Under the pieces are notes generated by a model. The model made no database searches, had not been told where the DNA came from, and saw only the letters and a program-made list of their open reading frames with translations. Source: Molossus alvarezi (Eukaryota > Chordata > Mammalia > Chiroptera > Molossidae). Taken from it: 64,000 nt of DNA. Position 1 is the first letter of the stretch; each line of letters begins with the position of its first letter. Shown piece by piece: positions 33,331-43,270 of the stretch. The position numbers and the translations under genes were made by a program. Location: positions 18,364,708 to 18,428,707 of the forward strand of contig CM073896.1 of assembly GCA_037176705.1 (NCBI GenBank), written 5' to 3'.

Positions 33331-35281
33331 CTTGGTCCTCATCCTGGAATCGCCAGGTCTGCTACCTCGTGCGTTTTAGACACAACTGGACAAGTAGCCT
33401 TACTAAGATCGCAGGTTCATTAAAGCCTTCAGGTCCAATCAGAAGGGATTATCTTTAAATAACAGGTCCCTGCTGACAGCCCCAAAGACCACACAGTCTG
33501 TCTTAAATAGCCCGCCCCACCCCACCCCACCCCCCTTTCATTCTCAGAGCAGAGAGGGGACAAAAATGTGTTATACTTGCTCATTTTAGTCAATTTCTTG
33601 ACTCTAGGACTTACACTTATCTGATTTTAAAAATTAAAGCTCAAAGGGTCATAGGATTGTGTGAAGCAAAAAGCCCTCCAAGGGCCTGGCTCTGTACAAA
33701 GCAGCCCTCCTGCAGGCGCAGGAGTGGAGAGCTGGCCGGCTGGCTGTCAACTCAGGAGCAAAGTGTCAACCTTGGGCGGTTTACAGGGACCACAGCCAGG
33801 CACACTGCTGTCCAAGGGAGGACCTCTCTCCTGAGGAAAAGGAGGTTTAATAGGTAACAGGAGCATTGTTGGCATGTTCTGAAGCAAAACCTGGAGCAGT
33901 TGCCTCCGCCTAGAACTGGTTTTCTTTGTTCTGCTTGGTTTCAGATGTTTCACAAATTCTGGAACTGCAGCTAAACTCAGTGCCGCCTTCCTTTGAGCAT
34001 CGCCTGCCCAGCATCACCACAAACGGTTGGTTCTAAGGCACCCCTGGAAGGTCCTCGGAGGTTTCCTTCTGTAGTCTTGCTCTTCTCAAAATCACTCGTG
34101 GTCAGAATCCTGCTGCGTGGGCCGCGATCCCCAGCCAGGAGCCTGCTGTGTAGACACCTGCGGATGAGACTCCATCAAACCTTTCTGAACGGCCATGGCT
34201 GTCGGGAAAGTCTTCTGCTCTCATACTTACGTATCTTCTGGGTCCTCTATTACACTTCTTTGCAGTACTTTTGTGAAGTACCATTTGGAAACCCAGCGTC
34301 CGGGCCCACGCCTCCACCCCCAGCAAGCTTCTGCCTGTGGGGCAAACAGCCACCCTTGAAATCCAGCAGTACCAGTGGGCACAGATGAAAACAGTCTCCC
34401 AGAAACGCTTCTCTCTCTAGCCAACGGGGCAGCCTAGGAAGACAGGCAACAGCCCCTCCTCCAGCCGAACGCCGCAGAGGTAGGAGGCCCGCACGCCCTG
34501 CCCAGACCTCACGCTCACCGAACCGTAACAAGGCGCAGGGCCGTCTCCCAGGCTCGGTCAGAGAGGACAAGTGGGCAGTCAGAGCTGTCAGCCCACGGGG
34601 ACCGCAAGCCTCTCCCAACCCCACCACGCCCCTTCAGTGTCAGCGGAGGCCAGATGGGGAGCCTGGACTGCGACCCCCCCACGCAGCAACAAGGCAGCCC
34701 CCCTCACTGCGGGGGTGCCAGGAGGCCCAGTGGAGAGGCCGGGCCCTCGCTGCCACTCAGCAGTAATGCGGCCATGTCCCCAAGGTCAGCATGTGGGGAG
34801 CAGTAGCAGCGCTACCCTTCCCGTCCCAGCCAGGCTGGTCTCAGTGGAGGCCCAGTTGGGAGCTTAAGCTTTGAAATCTAAAGATTGTTGATGTTGGGAC
34901 AGACTGTTTGTCTCCAGCTTGTGAGCACAGGCCTGAGCTGGGAGGCAGCAGGCGACACCCTTCCCAGGCTGCAGGGCTGTTTCCTCACGGTGAGCCTGCC
35001 CGCTGTCTTACAAGAGCACCTTCAGGTGGCCGCAGCAGCCTTCAATGGTCGCCCCAACTGCCAAAATGACTCTAACTGTAACCCTGACTTTGGGACCTGT
35101 CCACTTAGGCGAGGCAATAGTCAGGGTCTCTGTTTCCTGTTTCTCCAGCTGAGTCCTCTACTTCACCAAACCCAACATTTACCAAATCCAAAGTCAATGC
35201 CTACCGATACCCAGAGCACTGGGATTTTATGTTCGGTATGATGAAAACCACTGGAGGGTTCGAGGTGGGGGTCGTCAAATT
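33331..35281. other. Unique DNA, nothing recognised
   Basis: A short CCCCA-type simple repeat lies at about 33,514-33,536. Open frames at 33,993-34,867 overlap on both strands and show no known domain. I cannot support an exon. Confidence 0.4.
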
Positions 35282-35296
35282 TAATTTGTGATTTTT

Positions 35297-35521
35297 ATTA
35301 TTTTTTGTTTGTTTGTTTCTTTATTGATTTTAGAGAGAGAGGCAGGGAGAGGGAGAGAAAGATAGAAACATTGATGAGAGAGAACATCAACTGGCCGCCT
35401 CTTGTATGCCCCCCACTGGGGCTCAGGCCCACAGCCTGGGCATGTGCCCTGACCGGGAATCGAACCAGAGACCTCTTGGTGCAAGGGTCGACACTCAACC
35501 CCTGAGCCACATCGGCGAGGC
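35297..35521 (-). mobile_element. VES-like SINE, antisense (short-tail subtype)
   Basis: On the minus strand it has the head, A box TGGCTCAGGGGTTGAGTG, B box GGTTCGATTCCC, GGGGGGCATACAAGAGGCGG and a TC-rich 3' end followed by an A-rich tail. A TSD-like TTGTGATTTT lies on both sides (35,286-35,295 and 35,526-35,535). It directly abuts the next SINE. Confidence 0.92.
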
Positions 35522-35535
35522 TGACTTGTGATTTT

Positions 35536-35762
35536 ATTTTTAATCCTTACCTGAGGATATTTTTCCTTTTATTTTCAGACAGAGTCGGGGGGAGGGGGGG
35601 AGGAACATCAATGTGAGAGAGACACATCGATTGGTTGCCTCCCGCATGACCCCGACCATGGCTGGGGACCAAACTGCAACTGAGGTACGTGCCCTTGACC
35701 AGAATGGAACCCGTGACTGTCTGGTCTGCGGGCAGATGCTCTAACCACTGCTCAGCCAAGGC
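35536..35762 (-). mobile_element. VES-like SINE, antisense (long-tail subtype)
   Basis: The minus strand carries the head, AAGGGCACGTACCTCAGTTG, CATCGATTGG complement features and the TCTGAAAATAAAAGG plus CCTCAGGTAAGGATTAAA ending. Flanks TGACTTGTGATTTT (35,522-35,535) and TGATGTGTGATCTT (35,763-35,776) form an imperfect TSD that shares one copy with the neighbouring SINE. Confidence 0.9.
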
Positions 35763-35779
35763 TGATGTGTGATCTTCTA

Positions 35780-36010
35780 ATTTCCCTCCTTTTAGAGCTC
35801 TGTGGACAGTGGGATGGAAGGGAGAGAGCCCAGCTAGCGCGGTCGTCAGGCCACGGACAGGGCGGCTCACACAAGGGTGACAGAATCGGTGGGAAGTGAT
35901 CAGGTCTGAGATGCATTTTTGTGGCAGAGCCGGACGGACTTACGGTTGGATTGGCCATGGGGAGAAAGTGAGGAACCAGAGCAGCGGGACGGGCAGGCAA
36001 GCCACTCACT
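35780..36010. repeat. Old L2-like fragment, tentative
   Basis: GAAGTGATCAGGTCTGAGATG, then GGTTGGATTGGCCATGGGG near 35,944-35,962, resemble a common ancient mammalian repeat also seen at 42,640-43,270 and about 51,235-51,320. Identity is low, so the name is a guess. Confidence 0.3.
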
Positions 36011-36202
36011 GCGCCACTGGGAAGGGCCGTGGGAGGAGTGGGACTGGAGCTGAGGGAGGAGCGGTGTTGTAGACCGTGGAGGCTCAGGTGCTTCCTCAAC
36101 ATGGTGTTGCACAGAGAAGATGGGCACGTCAGCTGGGAGCTCCCTCATCTTCCCACCTTCTCGCTGCCACTTCCTGTTGCCATGAAGGAAGTTCCAGGTG
36201 TC

Positions 36203-36423
36203 ATCGGCCGGTGTGGCTCTGGTTGAGCGTCAACCCTGCACCCAGAGGTCACTGGTTCGATTCCCGGTCAGGGCACATGCCCAGGTTGTGGGCCCGATCC
36301 CCAGAGGGGGGCATGCAGGAGGCGGCCAATGGATGTTCTCTCATCAATGTTTCTCCCTCTCCCTCTCCCTCTCCTTTCCTCTCTCTCTCTAAAACCAATA
36401 AAGAAAAAAAATAAATAAAAAAA
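36203..36423 (+). mobile_element. VES-like SINE (short-tail subtype), A box damaged
   Basis: Head ATCGGCCGGTGTGGCTCTGG lacks the CAG of the usual GGCTCAGTGG, so the A box is shortened. B box GGTTCGATTCCC, GGGGGGCATGCAGGAGGCGG and a final AAAACCAATAAAG follow. An imperfect TSD, GAAGTTCCAGGTGTC at about 36,188-36,202 and GAAAGTCCCAGGTGTC at about 36,425-36,440, flanks it. Confidence 0.92.
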
Positions 36424-36453
36424 AGAAAGTCCCAGGTGTCGAAGACCATTTTC

Positions 36454-36686
36454 TTTTTATTTATTTATTTTTTATTGATTAATTTTTGTTACAGATGTTT
36501 CTCCTTTTTTCCCCCACTGATTCCCCCCTCCCCCCCTCCCTGCCCCTTCCCCAGATTGTTGTCCATGTCCACTGTTCATGCATACATGCGTATAAGTTCT
36601 GTGGTTCATCCCTCCCCCACCTCCCCACTTTTTAGGGGATTGTCAGTCTGTACCCTGCTGCCACGTCTCTGGGACTACGCCATTCC
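36454..36686 (-). mobile_element. L1 3' UTR, severely 5'-truncated, antisense
   Basis: The sequence from TTTTTATTGATTAATTTTTG to GGGACTACGC parallels the 3' UTR of the L1 at 16,271, including ACAGATGTTTCTC, CATGCATACATGCGTATAAG and TTCTGTGGTTCATC. Perfect TSD GAAGACCATTTTC at 36,441-36,453 and 36,687-36,699. Only 3' UTR sequence inserted. It stands immediately beside the SINE that ends at 36,423. Confidence 0.92.
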
Positions 36687-36699
36687 GAAGACCATTTTC

Positions 36700-37254
36700 A
36701 TTCTTCCCCTTATCTCCATGCACCTGCTCGAGGACTTGCTCTCTGAAAACTCTCCGCTTGCTCAGTCATTGTAATAGCCTCTAACCCCTGCCATCCGTCT
36801 CTGTCCACTCTGGCTTCCTCTACTGGATCTCTACACCTTTGAGGATAGTCCTCAAATCTCTTCTCCATCCGCACCCCTGCCTGGCAACACAATCCAGTTT
36901 CATCATTTTAAATGCCATGTATATTCCAGTAACTTTCAAATTTTTATCTCTATCCCCAACCTCTCCCCTGAACTCCAGACTCTTATCATAGATCCGGCTG
37001 CCTTTTTGACATCTCTCCTTGGATGACTTGGGGAAGAAGAAGAGAGTGGAGGAGACTTGAGGCAGGAGTAAATGTATGAAATAAATGACTCTGAAAGGGG
37101 CAAGCTCACCAGACAACCACGGCAGGATGGTTAGGCTTCGTGTCCACGTGGTGTTTAAAGTGAAGCCGGGCATCCTTTTTGCGATTTTCTCCAGCAGCTC
37201 AGGGATAGGAACACAGACTGTGTTCAACCGAGCTTGAGTGTTCCAGTAGAGTGT
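36700..37254. other. Probable old repeat or unique DNA, not assigned
   Basis: GTAATAGCCTCTAACCCCTGCC and the C/T-rich sequence after it resemble the tail of an old interspersed repeat, but I cannot name it. No coding exon is supportable. Confidence 0.3.
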
Positions 37255-37740
37255 TACTGTTGTGATTACTGCATGAAAATCTTCCAAAGCCTAGTGACTT
37301 AAAAAACAACTATTTTATTTTGTTTCCCAGGTCGGGAATTCAGGCAGGGCTCAGCTGGATGATTCTTCTGCTTCTCATAGCATGACAGAGGTCACTCGGG
37401 GACACTCAGTGGGCAAACAGGCTGGTCGGGAGCCTCAAGGTCAGCTTCCCTGGCAGGCAGGGCACCTTGGTGGAGGTGTTGGAAGGCTGCGTCCACTGAC
37501 ACTGCTGGCCCATGAGCCTACATGTGGCCCTTCCTCCGTCGCTGTAAGGAGGAGCGTGGACTTCTCGGGCAGTGCGTTCCTGACTTGGTTGGCTGGTTCA
37601 CCTGAGTGAGGAGGGAGGCGGCACGGCCATCGCTCACCCAGCTTTGGAGCTCAGTGCTACTTCCGCTGCATCCTTCACTTCCCATCGCGTCGTGAGCCAG
37701 TGCAGATCCAGGGACGGGGAGCTAGACTGCAGCTCTCGGG
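37255..37740. repeat. Second copy of the unassigned old repeat seen at 21,391
   Basis: CCTAGTGACTTAAAAAAC, GGCAGGGCTCAGCTGGATG and CTTCTGCTTCTCATAGCATG align in order with features of the 21,391-21,835 copy. Strongly diverged, not coding. Confidence 0.5.
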
Positions 37741-39104
37741 GGGCAGTGACAGTCACATTGCAGGCGGGCACGTGGAAGGGCCACGTGGACTGGAAACAGT
37801 CTTCCTCACTCCCGCGGGAGAGCAAGGGGACGCTTATCCACGTGGCCAGGACACCCAAGTGGGTAATCAGGTAAGCGGGCCTCGAGCAGACCTACCGACG
37901 GGTAGAAAGTACAAGGAGTGATGGATTAGAGTCTCAATGAGATGGAGGTATTTTAACAGCTAGGAGACCAGAACAATAGGGAGGGCTTGCCAGTGACTGG
38001 GATGCTTGAAAATGAGATTTGGGTAAAACAACTTCTGCAAATGACAAGATTCAGGTGTGACCTTGGGAGTGGCTTGTTCAAATGGAGGGATAGAAGAGGT
38101 CATTAGTGGTGAAATGTCAAAGGTCAAGCAGGCAGGGGGACGGATGGGCCATCTGCTTGGACACTGAAGTCCCTGAGAATGGGCCTGCCCTGGTTTGGAG
38201 GGGCTGATTACAGGCCCAAGTCTGTACCCGGAGGAACCGAGAGGCCAGGACTGGGAACCCACCGTCACTGTAGAAGACAGAAGGGCCATCGCTGTGTGGC
38301 TTCATCTTCAAAGGAGCGGGATCTCCGCAAGAAGAGACCTGGAGACACAGAAACTGGGAGAAGGAAGCCGCTGAGCCCCACCTCCTGCCCTGAGGGCCCT
38401 GAGTGAGAAAGAGAAAAATCTGCCTTCACACCCGACGGGGCTCTGCGCTCATTGAGACTGGGCACCAGGATGACGCTCAGAGGAGACTGGGAAGTGGGCC
38501 CTCAGCCCCCAGAGCGGGGGGCGAGGGGGCGAGGCTGAAGTTGAGGGTGACAGGCAAGCAGGGTTGTGAGGCCCATCTGGGCCTAGGAGGGAGGTGGGAA
38601 AATCAAACCTGGGCCCGGAACGCTTTCTTCCCGCTCATGAGCTCTGCCTTTTTCCTAGGCCGAATGGAAGGGGTGCAGCAGGTACAGTAGGGTGGGGGCC
38701 ACCCCCAGACCTCACCCTGGGAGGAGGGCAGAACGCCTAAGCTGTCCTCTACCCCCTGCCCCATTCTCTTTTCCGCCCTGAGTAAAGCCATCCCACCCTT
38801 CAGATGAGGAAGGCCAGGCCTTGGGGGTGCTCAGAGGTGGTGGTGGGCTCTGCGAGGGCGGAGTGGGCAAGCCAAGGGGATGGTGAGCAGCTTCCATCCG
38901 GCTGGGGCTGACTCGCGCTGAAAGTATCCAAAAGCAAGCACGTCATGCTTCGTCAAGGACTGATTTTCATGCAATGTTGGCTACATTGCTTACGGAGTCA
39001 CAAGGCTGGCATCATTTTGCTAAGGAAACATCCATGTCCTCCCTGCCCTGGTTTTGTTCACAGTGTCCTTGTATTAACTGCCTGTTCATTTATTCATTGA
39101 TGTG
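37741..39104. other. Unique DNA, nothing recognised
   Basis: GC-moderate sequence with overlapping short open frames on both strands and no familiar domain, splice-bounded exon or repeat. Confidence 0.4.
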
Positions 39105-39300
39105 CTCACTCACTCACTCATTCAGTGCTCACTGAGCACCTACTACGTTCCAGGCCCCGTCCTGTGCACTGGAGATACTGCAGTGAACTAAATGGGAAGA
39201 AGAAAGAAACCAGACTAAAATCTGCCCTGGTGGCATTTATGTTCTAATGGAGGAAGGTAGCAAGTACCACACAGTAAAATAATAAAATAAATAAAATAAC
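39105..39300 (-). repeat. L2 3' fragment, antisense
   Basis: GAGCACCTACTACGTTCCAGG, GGAGATACTGCAGTGAAC and CCCTGGTGGCATTTATGTTC follow the antisense L2 3' end in order. The fragment is flanked by ACTCACTC repeats on the left and an AATAAAATAA-rich run on the right. Confidence 0.75.
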
Positions 39301-41150
39301 ATAGCAAGGAAATGAGCACTTTAGCAGGTGCGCACCGCTACGGAGAAAAACCATGCTGGGAGAGGTGAGAAATACGGGGGGCCTGGACGGTCCGGGGAGC
39401 CTTCAGTGAGGGGGAGCCCCTAGAGCAAAGCCTGGAGGACATGTCCATCTGCAGAGCCCCTTGGTTCCTCTCCCGGCTGCGGCCCGAGAGGACGAGGAAG
39501 CGGCATGCGCCCGCACCTCTGGCTTTCTGAACCGGGACCTCGCTGCAGCAGCACAAGCCGTGCCTGGGTCACGGTTTCAGCACCTCGGACTTCGGCCCCT
39601 GCCCCAGGGCCCTGCCCTCCACCTGCCCCCTTCCTACCAGCCCACCCCTGTCCACTTGTTCACGTTGCTCTTGACCCCTGGGCTCGTGAAGGCAGCACTT
39701 GTGACTGAGGTCTGAACACAGGGTTCACGCAAGGACACAGAGAGGAAGTCCTTCCTCCTCGAGGCTTAGCGGTGCACCGAGTCATGTCCGTCCGCAGCGA
39801 CTTCCTTCTGTAACTAACATCCAGCTTTTCAGGTTTACTCAGTGGCTCTCATCTTCCCTTCTTCCTACTCCCATGACTGTGCTTCTCTCTTCTCTCTGTC
39901 ACAGACAACTGCTGGTTGCTGGACTGAAGGGGACCAGATGACAGCAAACCCTCATTTCGCCTGACGTCTGACCCCCTTTCTGACCTGCTGGAGAAGTCGC
40001 ATGTACCTCCCCCCAGCTGGAAAGCTAGAAGGATGAGCACTACTTCCCCCACAGACCAGAAATAGCATTGGCTCCAACAAGAACCCTCTGTGCTATTATA
40101 GTTTACCAAAAAGATGGGCCTTCAATTGCCAAAAAGAGCATCTTGCGTCAATCACAGACATGAAGAGGCGGCCTCATGCAAAGCCCGGCTAATTCTTCAG
40201 GGACAAGAAAAGTTGCCAGGAAGAAATGAGAATATGTCAGAGGGAGCAGGACCAGCTCTTAGGGGGCCAAGCTGGAACAGAGAGTGTGTGCAACAGAGAG
40301 GAGAGGAGAAGCTATGGGGGGGAGGGGAGATGAGAGACAGTGAATAAACGTGAGAAAGTGGACGTTAATAACTAAGAAAACTGAAGGAGAGTTGGAGAAT
40401 AAATGCATCGTGGTTCTTAACCTTCAGTGACTGAAATATGAATCACACTGAGCAAACCAGGCTCATATTAGCTGCTACTAATAGTGTGGCTCCCAGAAGT
40501 GTTTCCGAGTTGCCCTCACTCATTAAATTCAATCCCAAAGGAAAACGTTTAAGTAAAAAGTGAGGGGTGCCGAGCTGTGGATGCAAGCATGCTTCAGCGT
40601 ATATGTGGACACAGACGTTCGTGCACATGCGCACACGTGTGTGGGGTCATCTGCGGTACGAGAGAAAAGCAACTGATGATGAGGTTGATTGGCGGACAGG
40701 GTCAGGAGGATAACTTATCGTTCACTGTATACCCTTTTAAATATTATATATGCTTTATAAAATATTGTACATTTTACCTATTAAAAATAGAGATAGAGGG
40801 GGAAATAGATAAAATGTTAAGCCCCTGCAAAAATCCATGTATATTTTCTGAGCTTCACACAAGGATAGACATTTGGGGGTAATCTACAATATAAATATCA
40901 CTCAAACTCTTGTGCTCCCCAACAGAATGAGGCAGGAGATGAGGAACATGATACCACAGACAGATCAATTCCAGCTTCCTTCCCTTTGATTTTCTTGGGT
41001 GTAAATCTTGGCTTGTCAATGTATTGCCTAAAAAAAATGATCAGCTCAAAGGTGACTTTGCTCAGGCTCAGAGCATGTCCTGTGGAATGTAAGTCATTCA
41101 CTGTCTACACACATAACAGCACTGTGATTATTTTGTTTTAAATATATCGT
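39301..41150. other. Unique DNA, nothing recognised
   Basis: No repeat, RNA gene or exon is recognisable. AT-rich from 40,730 onward. Confidence 0.4.
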
Positions 41151-41154
41151 GATG

Positions 41155-41360
41155 GCCTGGCTGGTGTGGCTCAGTGGTTGAGCGTCGACCCATGCACCAG
41201 GAGGTCGCCGGTTCAATTCCTTGTCAAGGCACATGCCCAGATTGTGGGCCAAATCCCCAGTAGGTGGCACGCAGGAGATGGCTGATCGATGTTCTCTCTC
41301 ATCTATGTTTCTCTCTCTCCCCCTCTCCCTTCCTCTCTCTCTAAAATTAATAAAGAAAAA
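41155..41360 (+). mobile_element. VES-like SINE (short-tail subtype)
   Basis: Head GCCTGGCTGGTGTGGCTCAG, A box TGGCTCAGTGGTTGAGCG, B box GGTTCAATTCCT, a TC-rich region and a final AAAATTAATAAAG. No convincing TSD is seen. The body contains CCAGTAGGTGGCAC, an exact match to a CTCF core. Confidence 0.92.
41257..41270 (+). promoter_or_regulatory. CTCF-like core carried by a SINE
   Basis: CCAGTAGGTGGCAC fits CCASYAGRKGGCRS at all 14 positions. Other SINE copies here have weaker versions such as CCAGTGGGGGGCATG (10,590; 48,795; 52,238). Binding is not shown. Confidence 0.45.
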
Positions 41361-42639
41361 TACCTCTTAAGTAGCTCCTGATGTTTTCACATCTCAAGCA
41401 CCATACAAGCTCAAACTCCCTACACCCCATATTTGCATAACTGTCTAAGTGGACTGGACCCAGACAGTGGCCAGTGACTCCTTGCTTTCCCAATCCATCC
41501 CTACATCTCTGTTTCTTGCTAGAGATCTCGGGACTGTTTCTCAGAATTAGCATTTTCTGTCCATTCCCCCACTAAACATGGCTTTGCACGTTCCATAGTG
41601 AATAAAGAAATATAAAGTAGTGAAACCTTCTCCTTAGTAGATTGATTCAAGTGAAGGAAGAAATAAAATAAGACCGTGCCTCTGCACTAGCCTGGAGTAG
41701 CTCGGGCGAGCTGGTAGTAAGGGGGCAGGTGGAGTAGCTGGCTCCTCATCCAGATGGTAGACAAGCCAAGGACCCCCAGACAGGCAGTGCGTTGAGCTAG
41801 GAAGACGAGCCAACGCAGGAGAAAACTGACGAACGCCAAATCCACTGTCAACAAACAACATGAAAACAGACTTCAAATACACGGAGGGCTGGCCCTCGCT
41901 TCGGGCCCCGAGCACACACACCATGCTATTTTCGGTGAGCAGTGTGATTCCCATCATTTTCTGGAAGGTTTCTACTGGGGCGGGGCGGTGGACAGACGGC
42001 CCCAGGCTGTCCCTGCAGAGATGATCCCAGGAGGACAGGCTCCCTCAGTGGGGCCCCAAACAAGACTCTTGGGGATCTTGCAGCTCTTCCCCTGGAAGAA
42101 CTTGGCCACATTCTGCCCTTGATCTCTTTTATATACAAGACACTGGAGTTAGTGAACTGAAGCAATTTACCCCAAATCCCAGGCAAGGAAGTCTGTGCGG
42201 CCACCTAACCACAGACGTGAAATGACCCCATAGAATCATCTAACCTGGAAACGCCAGCCCCGGGGGGACAGCCAGTGAAGGGGATGAACAAGAAAGCAGC
42301 CTGGGGTACAGGCTCTCAGGTGATAGCGTGGGCAATTACAGGTGGACCCGTTCCCACTGTGCTCTTGGTCTTGTTACTCTGCTGAAGGTAGGCCTCCTCC
42401 CCAGTTCAGGCCCTTTCTGAACTCTCACCTGGCTCATGGTGTGGCCTTTCTAACTGGCCCACTGCCTCGAACATGTCCGCACTCCAACATGCTCTGCTAA
42501 TGCCCTACAGGGCAGCTTCAGCCGGCCCACCCCAGACATCCAGCCCTTCTGCAAACCCTGGCCAGGCGCTGAGCCTCTAGTCACCCCTTCCAGTCAGCTC
42601 TCCATCTCTCTCAAGCTACAAACTTCTCCGCTGAGACCT
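41361..42639. other. Unique DNA, nothing recognised
   Basis: No exon or clear repeat. C/T-rich sequence at 42,400-42,610 may be a very old repeat. Confidence 0.4.
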
Positions 42640-43270
42640 AAATGACCAAAAAGAGTCAGTCAAGCGGAGAGGCAGCAAGCACGGTCCAGACAGCGGCTAA
42701 AGCATGTGCAAAGTCCCTGAGGCTAGAAAGACTTAGGGGAAATCAAAGAACTGCAAGGGACCTGTGTTGCTGGAGGGTAGTAGAGAAAGGGAGCACAGCA
42801 GCTCAGCACGGCAGGAATGCGAGCCCGGGCCCAGCTGGAGCGTAGCTCTTGCATCACTGAAGGGCTCCTAGTTTCTGTTGGACAATCCCAAAGGCCGCTG
42901 CTTGGAGAACGAATCAGAATGGCTCGGGGGTGGGACAAGAGTGGAAGTGATGCTTGCAACGGCCAGGGGTGACACGATGCAGACTTGCACAGGACCGGTG
43001 ACCATGAAGGCAGAGAGAAGTGAACAGATTCAAGATCGCTGTGCGAGACATGTCGGAAAGGGTTTGCTGCCGGAGTAGAGGTATGAAGGGCAGGGTGGAT
43101 TAAGGCGAGAGATGAAAGAAACGAAGATCAACGCACAGCTTCCGCCTTGAGCTAAGGGGGAAGGTGGCAGCGTTTACTGAGACTGTGAACACTGGGCAAG
43201 AAACAAGCTTCAGATGACAAATCCTGAGTCTGGTTTCAGATGTGGGGAATTTGAGGTGCTCAGAAGACAT
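42640..43270 (+). repeat. Old L2-like fragment, tentative
   Basis: GCATGTGCAAAGTCCCTGAGG at 42,701-42,721, CGTTTACTGAGACTGTGAAC at 43,172-43,191 and TTTGAGGTGCTCAGAAGACATCC at 43,249-43,271 recall, in order, an ancient mammalian repeat. Divergence is high. Confidence 0.35.
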
